A stretch of DNA of 64,000 bases from Pontibacillus halophilus JSM 076056 = DSM 19796 (GTDB lineage Bacteria > Bacillota > Bacilli > Bacillales > BH030062). Of the stretch, positions 27,892 through 35,340 are shown piece after piece. The notes beneath the pieces are model-generated. The model was not told the DNA's origin, ran no database searches, and saw only the letters and a list, made by a program, of their open reading frames with translations. The stretch spans positions 53,816-117,815 of the forward strand of contig NZ_AULI01000012.1 in the NCBI RefSeq assembly GCF_000425205.1. The letters are read 5' to 3'. Numbering within the stretch: the stretch's first letter is position 1; the number at the start of each line of letters is the position of its first letter. The position numbers and the translations under genes are program-made.

Positions 27892-28586
27892 CTTCGAACA
27901 CTTACCTAAAGTTGTATGATTAGATATGATTTAAGTAAGAGCTAATATAGAGCTCTAAGTGAATTGTTGGGGTTGGAGGTGAACTCCTGCCTCAACAAAC
28001 TTAAGAGCCATTTGTATATTTTTATGTAAGAGCTAGAGATTTTACTGGAAATTACACATACTTTCAAAAACGGAAACATCCTTTTTAATGCCCCCAGTTG
28101 AATTAATTTATTTAATCAATTCTCCAATGAACTGTTATTATAGTTGAACGCAACATTATTCAGTATTTCGTAGTGCGTTGTTTATCTTTCCACATTTTAA
28201 TCTTTGAATAACCTTCGACAGTCCAGATTGTTGTGCTCCCTTATTAAGCCATTTCCACATACTTAGCAAGTGGAGGTGGACCTTTACCTCTTCAGGACGA
28301 TTAAACCTCTCTCAAAGCTTTATATTAACTTCTATATTATTTGTTCATCCCTTTGAGTTTCCTTGTAATATTCCACAAGCTAGTTGTTAAAGAAACGCTT
28401 AGCATATCCACGTTTGAAAAAAGTGTTAGGTTTTTTATTACGGTCGTTATTATCAATTATTGATTCGACGCCATAGCCGAATGGAATCCATTCTGAACAA
28501 GTCGAGTGTAGTAGGTAAAGAAGCGTGTATGTTTTTTGGGAAATTCTTATTACTCCTGCAAATGTTAAGGGCTCTGGTATGTAGGA
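27892..28586. other. Long intergenic region after spo0A without a convincing gene
   Basis: About 700 AT-rich bases lie between spo0A and the convergent DUF2187 gene. A hairpin is present near 27965-28000 (TTGTTGGGG pairing imperfectly with CCTCAACAA). On the minus strand two short open stretches look possibly decayed. One, ending near 28385, translates as SEWIPFGYGVES and FFKRGYAKRFFNN. The other, around 28165-28310, contains MWKWLNKGAQQSGL. Neither has a start with a ribosome binding site, and I recognise no family. No tRNA, rRNA or riboswitch motif is seen. Confidence 0.5.
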
Positions 28587-28632
28587 GAATAGAGGTTGAA
28601 GGAGATAGAACTATCCCCTTCAACCTCTATTC
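28587..28632. terminator. Long hairpin terminator of the DUF2187 gene
   Basis: GAATAGAGGTTGAAGG-A-GATAG pairs with CTATC-C-CCTTCAACCTCTATTC, 21 bp with one mismatch and a two-base loop. The minus-strand gene stops at 28635, just beside it. The tail is only moderately T-rich. Confidence 0.75.
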
Positions 28633-28634
28633 GT

Positions 28635-28937
28635 TTATTCTTCTTCTTGTGGCAACGTGCCACGTTGTTTTACTGTATATTTTCCATGCCCAACAACAGT
28701 ACGTTCATAGTCCAAGTTCAGCTTCTCGAAATTTTCCATGATGGTCATGTCTACGACAACCGAATTATCAAGCTTTGCAGAGACAACAAGTCCTTCAAGC
28801 TCCTGTTTTCCCTTCTTGAAGGCAATGATATCACCTTCAGTAGCTTTTTCTTCTTCTGCCACTTGGTCTTTTTCTTCTTTTTCCTTACGGCTGAAAGCAG
28901 CATCGAGCAATCCGCCTGTTAAGTTTTCATCACTCAT
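28635..28937 (-). CDS. DUF2187 family protein (YkvS-like)
   Basis: This 100-residue soluble protein has an acidic, Lys/Glu-rich N-terminal half. The C-terminal half is the compact DUF2187 domain (GDIIAFKKGKQELEGLVVSA, then VVDMTIMENF and YERTVVGHGKY). The fold is probably a small SH3-like barrel, and the function is unknown. Single DUF2187 proteins are common in Bacillales. The N-terminal extension of about 35 residues is longer than in the short members such as YkvS. Ribosome binding site AAAGGGG is seen on the minus strand. Confidence 0.7.
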   Translation of the reverse strand: MSDENLTGGLLDAAFSRKEKEEKDQVAEEEKATEGDIIAFKKGKQELEGLVVSAKLDNSVVVDMTIMENFEKLNLDYERTVVGHGKYTVKQRGTLPQEEE

Positions 28938-29186
28938 TTGAGATCCCCTTTCGTCGATTCATTATGTGGTACGTAACATCCACCATATTTTCTCTCTTAG
29001 TTCAGTTATACCCTTATATGGGCTGTCCATTCGCTAAATTACTCTAACACGATTCTACTTCATGATAAAACATTCTAATAAGAAACGGAAGTATCCGAAA
29101 TTTTGAGTTAATTCTTTCTGATCTGCTTCGTATCATGATAAGGAAGTCTTCTACTCATAAATAAGTATAGAAGGGGGAATGGTGAG

Positions 29187-29723
29187 ATGTTGGAAACGAA
29201 ACGGCTAATTCTTCGCTATTTCAGACGAGAAGACGCAAAGCGGTTGCAAGAAATCTATCACAATAAGAAGGTTGCATCTACAACAACGATTCCTTATCCA
29301 TATACGATTGAAGATGCTACGAATTGGATTGAGAGTCATGAAGAACTAATCGAGTATGGAGGACTAATCCCATATGCGATTGTGCTTAAAACCGAGAATC
29401 GACTTATTGGTTCCATTTCACTCCGGATTCATGTCGGACAGTGGAAGGGAGAGCTTGCAGCGGTCATTGATGAAGAGTATTGGGGAAAGGGGTACGGCAC
29501 AGAAGCTGCCAAAGCGTGCCTCGATGAAGCCTTTAGTGAGAAAGGAATCAATAAAGTGTTTGCTCAAGCCATTGGCAGTAACCACCCATCGATTGAGACA
29601 ATCAAAAAGATTGGCATGAAGTTAGATGGGAGTTTACGGCAGGATTTATGGCATGATGGTCAGTTTAAAGATGTGTTAATCTTTAGCATCCTTAAACGAG
29701 AGTGGGAGTCTGAGGGAAACTGA
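29187..29723 (+). CDS. GNAT acetyltransferase, RimJ/RimL type
   Basis: The 178-residue protein has the N-terminal LETKRLILRYFRREDAKRL typical of RimJ/RimL-like N-acetyltransferases. The acetyl-CoA loop YWGKGYGTEAAKA and the NHPSIETIKKIGMKLDG segment follow. It probably transfers acetyl groups to a protein N-terminus or a small amine; the substrate cannot be told. Ribosome binding site AGAAGGGGG precedes the ATG. It stands alone upstream of the aspartokinase gene. Confidence 0.85.
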   Translation: MLETKRLILRYFRREDAKRLQEIYHNKKVASTTTIPYPYTIEDATNWIESHEELIEYGGLIPYAIVLKTENRLIGSISLRIHVGQWKGELAAVIDEEYWGKGYGTEAAKACLDEAFSEKGINKVFAQAIGSNHPSIETIKKIGMKLDGSLRQDLWHDGQFKDVLIFSILKREWESEGN

Positions 29724-29828
29724 CTTCCATAAATTTAAAAACGAGGATACAAAATTCTTAAAATAGTGGCACTTTCATGATAAGATTAAAAATTATATAA
29801 ATTGTTGTGAAAAAGTGGGGAAAAACAC

Positions 29829-31181
29829 ATGAAAGTAGCTAAATTTGGAGGAAGCTCTGTAGCGAGTGCTTCGCAATTAAAGAAAGTAACCGATATTATT
29901 ACCCAAGACCCGGAACGTAAACTTGTTGTCGTATCCGCACCAGGAAAACGATTTGCTGATGATATAAAGGTGACGGATTTATTGATAGGTATTGGAACGA
30001 GTGGCCGAGAGGAAGCGAAAGGGTATATCGATGCAGTTATTGAGCGGTTTAAAGAGATTCTGACCGATTTACACTTGCCAACAGACGTATTGGATGAGGT
30101 TCGACAATCGTTAGAAGCGGTCGTGCACGGGGATAAGGTGTACGAGAACAAAATGGATGCGCTGAAAGCAACAGGGGAAGATACGCTTGCTAAAGTACTC
30201 TCGCTCTATTTAAATCACCTTGGACACCAAGCGTACTATGTAAATCCGAAAGAGGCAGGAATTATCGTAAGTGACGAACCAGGGAGTGCCCAAGTGTTAG
30301 ATGAGAGCTTTGATCGATTGTATCAACTAAGAGATCGTGATGGCATACTCATTATTCCTGGGTTCTTCGGCTATACTTCAGACGAACGTCTAATGGCGTT
30401 CCCACGCGGTGGGTCTGATATTACCGGTTCAATCGTAGCCGCTGGGGTAAAGGCTGATTTATATGAGAACTTTACAGATGTAGACTCTGTATACTGCGTC
30501 AATCCAATGATTGTGGAACAACCAAAAGAGATCCATACACTAACCTACAAGGAAATGCGAGAGCTGTCCTATGCAGGATTCTCAGTCTTTCATGATGAAG
30601 CCTTAATCCCCGCATTTCGTGCGAAGATACCAGTGGCGATTAAGAATACAAACAATCCTAGTGAGCGAGGTACACGCATTGTCGCAGAGCGCCCCCAATC
30701 TGAACAACCAATTGTAGGGATTGCAAGTGATGATGGCTTCTTAAGCATTTATGTAAGCAAATACTTAATGAACCGTGAACGTGGCTTTGGAAGGCATTTG
30801 CTTCAAATTCTAGAAGAAGAAGGGATTTCATTTGAACATGCCCCTTCTGGAATCGATGACATGTCCGTCATCTTACGTGAAGAGCAGCTTCCTCCTGAGA
30901 AGGAAGAAGTCGTCGTTCGCCGAATTACAGACGAACTGAAAGTCGATACGGTTACAATCGAACGAGATCTTGGTATGGTGATGCTTGTAGGAGAAGGGAT
31001 GAATGAGCGGATTGGCGTTGCTGCAAGGGCAAGCCAAGCCTTCCAGCAAGCTTCCGTCAACATTGAGATGATTAACCAAGGCTCATCTGAAGTATCTATG
31101 ATGTTCGGTATTAAAGAAAATGGGATTATTCCTGCTGTTCAGGCGCTTTATAAGAGCTTTTTCGTGGAAAACAATAGCTGA
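29829..31181 (+). CDS. thrD: Aspartate kinase (ThrD/YclM type)
   Basis: The enzyme phosphorylates aspartate, the first step toward lysine, methionine, threonine and dipicolinate. The 450-residue monofunctional enzyme has KFGGSSVA at the N-terminus, FPRGGSDITGS, and two C-terminal ACT domains (from about 300) for feedback control. Length and the VVVSAPGKR loop are closest to the third Bacillus aspartokinase (YclM), not to LysC or DapG. The stop codon lies inside the terminator stem. Confidence 0.85.
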   Translation: MKVAKFGGSSVASASQLKKVTDIITQDPERKLVVVSAPGKRFADDIKVTDLLIGIGTSGREEAKGYIDAVIERFKEILTDLHLPTDVLDEVRQSLEAVVHGDKVYENKMDALKATGEDTLAKVLSLYLNHLGHQAYYVNPKEAGIIVSDEPGSAQVLDESFDRLYQLRDRDGILIIPGFFGYTSDERLMAFPRGGSDITGSIVAAGVKADLYENFTDVDSVYCVNPMIVEQPKEIHTLTYKEMRELSYAGFSVFHDEALIPAFRAKIPVAIKNTNNPSERGTRIVAERPQSEQPIVGIASDDGFLSIYVSKYLMNRERGFGRHLLQILEEEGISFEHAPSGIDDMSVILREEQLPPEKEEVVVRRITDELKVDTVTIERDLGMVMLVGEGMNERIGVAARASQAFQQASVNIEMINQGSSEVSMMFGIKENGIIPAVQALYKSFFVENNS

Positions 31182-31206
31182 GGGCATACGCTCTCAGCTT
31201 TTTTTT
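31176..31206 (+). terminator. Rho-independent terminator after aspartokinase
   Basis: AGCTGAG and CTCAGCT form the outer stem around a GC-rich centre, followed by eight T. Confidence 0.9.
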
Positions 31207-31228
31207 CATTGTTATGGAGGTGTTCAAT

Positions 31229-31441
31229 ATGGAGAAAGGAAACAAACGTAAGCGAATTAACCCGACTGTCATTGTATTTATATACTTTGTTGCCATTGTA
31301 GAGGCATGGGCAGCGTTTTTAAGCGTAGAAGAGACCCCGTATAAAGTGTATCTATATACCAGTCTGTCTTTAGTCAGCTTAGCAATAGGTGTGTACGCAA
31401 CAATTTTGTATAACAGGCAAAAGAGGAAGGAGAGTCAATGA
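31229..31441 (+). CDS. Small two-helix membrane protein of unknown function
   Basis: The 70-residue product has a basic N-terminus (EKGNKRKRIN) and two hydrophobic helices (about 14-34 and 40-60). The C-terminus is again strongly basic. ATG 31229 follows GGAGGTG by six bases; the ATG at 31214 lies upstream of that site. I do not recognise the family. Its stop codon overlaps the end of the convergent nei-like gene inside a palindrome. Confidence 0.65.
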   Translation: MEKGNKRKRINPTVIVFIYFVAIVEAWAAFLSVEETPYKVYLYTSLSLVSLAIGVYATILYNRQKRKESQ

Positions 31442-31449
31442 CTCTCCTT
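31427..31449. terminator. Palindrome spanning both stop codons of convergent genes
   Basis: AAGGAGAGTCA and TGACTCTCCTT are exact inverted repeats around a single A. The plus-strand stop (31439-31441) and the minus-strand stop (31435-31437) both lie in it. It may end transcription in both directions, though T runs are weak. Confidence 0.5.
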
Positions 31450-32265
31450 CTGTTGACAGGTAGGGCAGTAGTAGAACCTACGGCTGTTTGCCTGTATTTT
31501 AATAATTTCGGTACCATCTAATCGACAAGGCTCACCTTCTCGATTGAACACGTAATGGCGATAGTGACGCTTTGTTGCACCCTCCTTTAGTAGGCGGCGC
31601 TTTAAAGCTGGGTCTACTGTAATGCCATTAGCCTGATAAGCCCGATGTACCATGGTTTGAACAGCTTCAGCTGCTTGGTGAAGCTGTTCGTCTGAACAAT
31701 CAACAGGTCTTAAATCGGGATGAATGTTCGCTTCGAACATAATTTCGCTCCGTAAGTAGTTCCCAATTCCAGCAATAAACTGTTGGTCTAACAGTAGGGC
31801 AGTCCATCTCCTATTTCGGAAACGGTTTGATTGAAACCGTTGAACAAGATCGGTAACAGTTACAGTCTCACTTAATAGATCAGGACCAACTTTCCGAATA
31901 AAGGGATGTTCAGCTACTTCTTCGTCTTTTAGCACTTCAATATCTGAGGCACTGTATAGAAGTGCAGAATGGGCATCTGTGTGTAAAGCAAGGCGAAGCT
32001 GACGGTTTGTTTCGGGATAATCATAAAGAGGTCGAATGATCCATTTCCCATAAAGTTGATTATGCGAATAGATGGTATAACCACTCTGAAAACGGGTGAG
32101 CAAAGCTTTTCCCTTGGTGTCTACTTGTTGAACCGTGTCGCCTTTCAGAATTTCTTCATATCCTTTTAATGAAGGGAAGGCGAAATAAGCATCCTGTATG
32201 ACCTTTCCTTCTATAATAGAGGCGATTTGGTCTGCTTCTTGTTTAATTTCCGGTCCTTCCGGCAT
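31435..32265 (-). CDS. nei: Fpg/Nei-family DNA glycosylase, endonuclease VIII-like
   Basis: This enzyme family removes oxidised bases and cuts the abasic site. The 276-residue protein begins PEGPEI (catalytic Pro2 and Glu3 after Met removal) and has the Lys loop GKALL near residue 52. The helix-two-turn-helix has AGIGNYLRSEI. The C-terminal zinc finger is atypical: the first CxxC pair reads C-R-L-D, so one ligand is Asp, while the second, CPTC, is intact. It lies 14 nt after the exonuclease gene, with ribosome binding site AAAGGAGG. Confidence 0.87.
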   Translation of the reverse strand: MPEGPEIKQEADQIASIIEGKVIQDAYFAFPSLKGYEEILKGDTVQQVDTKGKALLTRFQSGYTIYSHNQLYGKWIIRPLYDYPETNRQLRLALHTDAHSALLYSASDIEVLKDEEVAEHPFIRKVGPDLLSETVTVTDLVQRFQSNRFRNRRWTALLLDQQFIAGIGNYLRSEIMFEANIHPDLRPVDCSDEQLHQAAEAVQTMVHRAYQANGITVDPALKRRLLKEGATKRHYRHYVFNREGEPCRLDGTEIIKIQANSRRFYYCPTCQQKESH

Positions 32266-32279
32266 AAAGAGGTCCTCCT

Positions 32280-33005
32280 TTACTTCTCATACAGATGGGT
32301 ATAAATGTCTCGGATTGTATGGATTCCCCTATTTTGTAGCTCTGCAATAAGATGGGTTAACAATTCTGCTGTCATAATTGCATCATTTAATGCGAAATGC
32401 CGGACGAGTTGTTGAATGCCAAATCGTTGAATGAGCGCATCTAGCTGATGATTCTCCTCTGGATATAGAGCTTTTGCTACCGCGTGGGTATCCAAAGAGA
32501 GTGGTGCAAGAGAAGGCAGTTTCCAACGTTTCAACATCACTTGTAGAAAGTTTAAGTCGAAGCGAGCGGGGTGTGCGACCCATATAGAATTCTCACTAAA
32601 TGTAAGGAAATTTGATAGCCCTTCGATAAACGGTGGAGATTGGTTCAAATCTTGTTCGTCAAGCCCTGTTAACTCAAGCGTGAGCTTGGTGACTGGACGA
32701 ATGGGTCTTACTTGTTGATGGAATCCTTCCCCAACTTCAGCATCTGTTCCTGTAATCTTAACTGCACCAATTGAAATAATCTCATGTCCCACTTCTGGAA
32801 GTAATCCAGTTGTTTCTAAGTCGAAGATGGTAAAGGGAACTTCGCTAAGTGGAACGTCTAACATAGATGAATCCTGTTCGAAGGATTGAATTTGATTTGA
32901 CGTAAGCTCATATTGGCTACCCTGTAAGTAAGGCTTGATCTTATGGGCATAGATGTGTTTCTCAAAGAAGATGTATTTTAAGATTTCCAAGTCTATAGGT
33001 AACAT
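32280..33005 (-). CDS. DEDDh-type 3'-5' exonuclease (DnaQ-like)
   Basis: The 241-residue protein has a short N-terminal helical region and an exonuclease domain from about 55. Exo I reads FDLETTGL (Asp, Glu), exo II includes AHPARFDLNFL (Asp), and exo III has His and Asp in HFALNDAIMTAEL. It resembles the epsilon subunit of DNA polymerase III but stands alone, so a role in RNA or DNA trimming is open. It starts five bases after the CBS/DUF294 gene. This pairing is common in Bacillaceae and proteobacteria. Confidence 0.82.
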   Translation of the reverse strand: MLPIDLEILKYIFFEKHIYAHKIKPYLQGSQYELTSNQIQSFEQDSSMLDVPLSEVPFTIFDLETTGLLPEVGHEIISIGAVKITGTDAEVGEGFHQQVRPIRPVTKLTLELTGLDEQDLNQSPPFIEGLSNFLTFSENSIWVAHPARFDLNFLQVMLKRWKLPSLAPLSLDTHAVAKALYPEENHQLDALIQRFGIQQLVRHFALNDAIMTAELLTHLIAELQNRGIHTIRDIYTHLYEK

Positions 33006-33010
33006 AAACG

Positions 33011-34915
33011 TTAAACCACCCGATTTCGGTTGTAGCTAATTTCTAATACTTGTTGCAAGCGCTTGGCAATCATGAGTGCTTCTCGAACTGCTTTTCTTTC
33101 TTGCTTTGAAGTTTGCAACAAACTGTAGTTATTGGATAATGGTACGTCATTACGTAGTTGCTCTAGATTGATCTCAAGGCGCAATTTGAGCAGACGATGC
33201 AGAGCGAGCTTCGCGTTTTCTACATCCCTTGGGTGAAAACGTTCATTCTGCTTCAGCTTGTCTAGACGCTTGATGGTATGAACTTCGTCTATCCCATGCT
33301 TAATCGCGTAAATTCGAACTGCGTTCACAATTTGCATAATGGCAGACTTCTTCAAATTTAATTCGCGTTGCTTCCCGGTTCCTTGAATGCGACCAAATGG
33401 TTGGACCGGAACTCGGAAACGTAGCGTATCTTTCATTAGAAGTTGGTGTAAGTTCAGGGAGCGCTGCATACGCTCTGTCAGGAAGTCACGTAAGCTGTAC
33501 GCTAGCGAGAAGTCCCCTGTAATAGGTCGGAAATCAATAAAGATGGTAAAGTCACGAATCTCCTCTGCATCCTTTTTGTTAATCCAGTGGGTAATGGTTT
33601 CATACCAGCTTGATAGAGACTGGCGCCATTTCGGTTCCCGTGCCATAATATTCCCAGTACAGTAAGGGAAGCCACATTGGTCCAACATATCGTTAATCTT
33701 CTCGCCGAATCGTTTGAAGTACGTATCGATTTGCAACTGGTCTTCTTCTGACAAATGAGTGTAATCAGCGAGGATCAGACCGTTATCCTGGTCTGTACTA
33801 AAGGCTTGTTCCTTCCTACCTTCACTACCCATGACGATAAAACAGTAATTAATGGGTGGTGTACCGTACCCAGCTTGAACCATCGCATCTTCTGCTAAAT
33901 GAATGATCTGTTTGTGTAGCTCATCGTTATAACTAGAAATTAATTCTGTTACATCGTAGGCGTACATTTGCTCATCAAGCAACGTTTGAACAAATTGCTG
34001 AAACGTTTTGTTATACCTTGGGGATAATTGTTTCACCTGCTCAAAGTTCGTTGCAGTTGAGATTTGGTGTCTTAAATCAAAATAAACAGAATCCTGCATG
34101 TTTAAGAACGAGGTTTGACGGAGTACGCCTATTGTTCGTTGTTTGTTCACAACAGGAATAATTCCATTCGGAACATTCTTTAAGTAGGAGACCCCATCAA
34201 AGATGAAATCCGTTTGCGTGACTACATAGGGCTCAGTAGACATGTATTGTGCGACTGTACATGAGAAATTGCCATCTTTATAAGCTTTAAAGACATCCAT
34301 AAAGCTTAAAACACCCATTAAATCATTAGAAGCATCTGTCACAATAAGCCCTCCAACGCTCTCTTCCTCCATTAATCGAACAGCATCCATTAACGATTGT
34401 TCAGGACGGATTGTCACTGGGGCTTCCATAAATTCTTTCACACGTCTTTTGAATAAATTCTTCTGTTCATCTTCATCTTGGTCTTTGTATTTAATCTCCT
34501 GATACAAAGATTTCATCAGCTGGCTTATCCCATCTAACATGAGCTTTGAGAAGGATTGGTTCTGATTCATTACTTCTAAGAACGTATTTCGATTAAATGC
34601 AAGTACCTTTGAATCCTCTAACGCCTCTACAGAGAAGCGCAAATCTTCACTTGTAAGCATCACCATAATGCCGATTAACTCCCCGGGGTAATAGAAACGG
34701 AGAGACAATTGCTTTCCGTTGGAACGATGCATAACGTTCTTAGCAAGTCCATGAACGAGAAAGTAGATGCCAGGGTTATCCTGGTCTTCGTGGATTATAA
34801 ATTGATTCTTCTTGTAGTCTTTGATTGAAGAGTGCTGGAACAACCGGTTGCATTGCTCCTCAGTAAGCAAGTTAAATGGGTGTTGATTCTGTATGAGTTC
34901 TAGCAGTTGCGACAT
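33011..34915 (-). CDS. Cyclic-nucleotide-binding/CBS/DUF294 nucleotidyltransferase-like signalling protein
   Basis: The 634-residue cytoplasmic protein has four parts. An N-terminal cNMP-binding-like domain (about 15-130, PGIYFLVHGLAKN) comes first. A CBS pair (about 165-285) and a DUF294 nucleotidyltransferase domain with GSEGRKEQAFSTDQDNGLI near residue 365 follow. A helical C-terminal domain ends it. Such proteins are predicted to modify a partner or a small molecule in response to bound nucleotides; the target is unknown. ATG 34915 follows AAGGGGG; the longer frame upstream runs through a terminator. The exonuclease and nei genes follow in one operon. Confidence 0.85.
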   Translation of the reverse strand: MSQLLELIQNQHPFNLLTEEQCNRLFQHSSIKDYKKNQFIIHEDQDNPGIYFLVHGLAKNVMHRSNGKQLSLRFYYPGELIGIMVMLTSEDLRFSVEALEDSKVLAFNRNTFLEVMNQNQSFSKLMLDGISQLMKSLYQEIKYKDQDEDEQKNLFKRRVKEFMEAPVTIRPEQSLMDAVRLMEEESVGGLIVTDASNDLMGVLSFMDVFKAYKDGNFSCTVAQYMSTEPYVVTQTDFIFDGVSYLKNVPNGIIPVVNKQRTIGVLRQTSFLNMQDSVYFDLRHQISTATNFEQVKQLSPRYNKTFQQFVQTLLDEQMYAYDVTELISSYNDELHKQIIHLAEDAMVQAGYGTPPINYCFIVMGSEGRKEQAFSTDQDNGLILADYTHLSEEDQLQIDTYFKRFGEKINDMLDQCGFPYCTGNIMAREPKWRQSLSSWYETITHWINKKDAEEIRDFTIFIDFRPITGDFSLAYSLRDFLTERMQRSLNLHQLLMKDTLRFRVPVQPFGRIQGTGKQRELNLKKSAIMQIVNAVRIYAIKHGIDEVHTIKRLDKLKQNERFHPRDVENAKLALHRLLKLRLEINLEQLRNDVPLSNNYSLLQTSKQERKAVREALMIAKRLQQVLEISYNRNRVV

Positions 34916-34934
34916 TTTAATCCCCCTTATCCCT

Positions 34935-34966
34935 AAAAAAAGAGAGCGTACCCGAGGGTAGCGCTC
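34935..34966 (-). terminator. Terminator after the DUF2627 gene
   Basis: Read on the minus strand, GAGCG-CTACCC pairs with GGGTA-CGCTC across a three-base loop and is followed by TCTTTTTTT. It touches the stop codon of the upstream gene. Confidence 0.85.
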
Positions 34967-35201
34967 ATTTATTTTCAAATCTTCCTTTTGTTTTATTGCG
35001 CTTACGGTCTCTATGTAAGATAAATCCCCCAACTAACCATAGGCCGATGATAAAGAAAATCAGACTAGCAATCCCTTGTATCCATAGCGTTCCATACAAA
35101 GGATGAACAATACCAAATAACGTATCCCTCATGAGTTTCACGCCTAGCACGGCAATCATCACTGGGATCATCATCATAATTACAGCTATTAATCTCCCCA
35201 T
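34965..35201 (-). CDS. yqzF: DUF2627 small membrane protein (YqzF-like)
   Basis: The 78-residue protein has two membrane helices (about 3-20 and 40-62) and a basic C-terminus (HRDRKRNKTKG). DUF2627 proteins of unknown function are typically found divergent from bkdR in Bacillales, as here. A terminator directly follows. Ribosome binding site AAGGGGA is present on the minus strand. Confidence 0.8.
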   Translation of the reverse strand: MGRLIAVIMMMIPVMIAVLGVKLMRDTLFGIVHPLYGTLWIQGIASLIFFIIGLWLVGGFILHRDRKRNKTKGRFENK

Positions 35202-35312
35202 AGATGCTCGTCCCCTTGTCGCATTCTTCCATTTTAAAGTATAACAAAGCTTGAATAAGAATCAAAGGTTTGCTTCTTGCTAAACTATGCACGTTCCTAT
35301 ATAGTAAAGATG

Positions 35313-35326
35313 TGCAAAACATTGCA
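35313..35326. promoter_or_regulatory. Inverted repeat TGCAA-N4-TTGCA upstream of bkdR (putative operator)
   Basis: TGCAA (35313-35317) and TTGCA (35322-35326) flank AACA. It directly precedes the bkdR ribosome binding site. The same element with the same spacing occurs before ptb at 37437-37450. This suggests that one regulator, most simply BkdR itself, binds both. Confidence 0.5.
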
Positions 35327-35340
35327 AGGTGAGGATGCGA

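Noticed and set aside
28596..28941. Plus-strand open frames opposite the DUF2187 gene
   Set aside because: They are Ser/Phe-rich shadows of a minus-strand gene with a recognisable domain and ribosome binding site.
29724..29828. Lysine riboswitch or T-box before the aspartokinase gene
   Set aside because: The gap is only 105 nt, without the conserved helices or a terminator, so no leader RNA of that kind fits.
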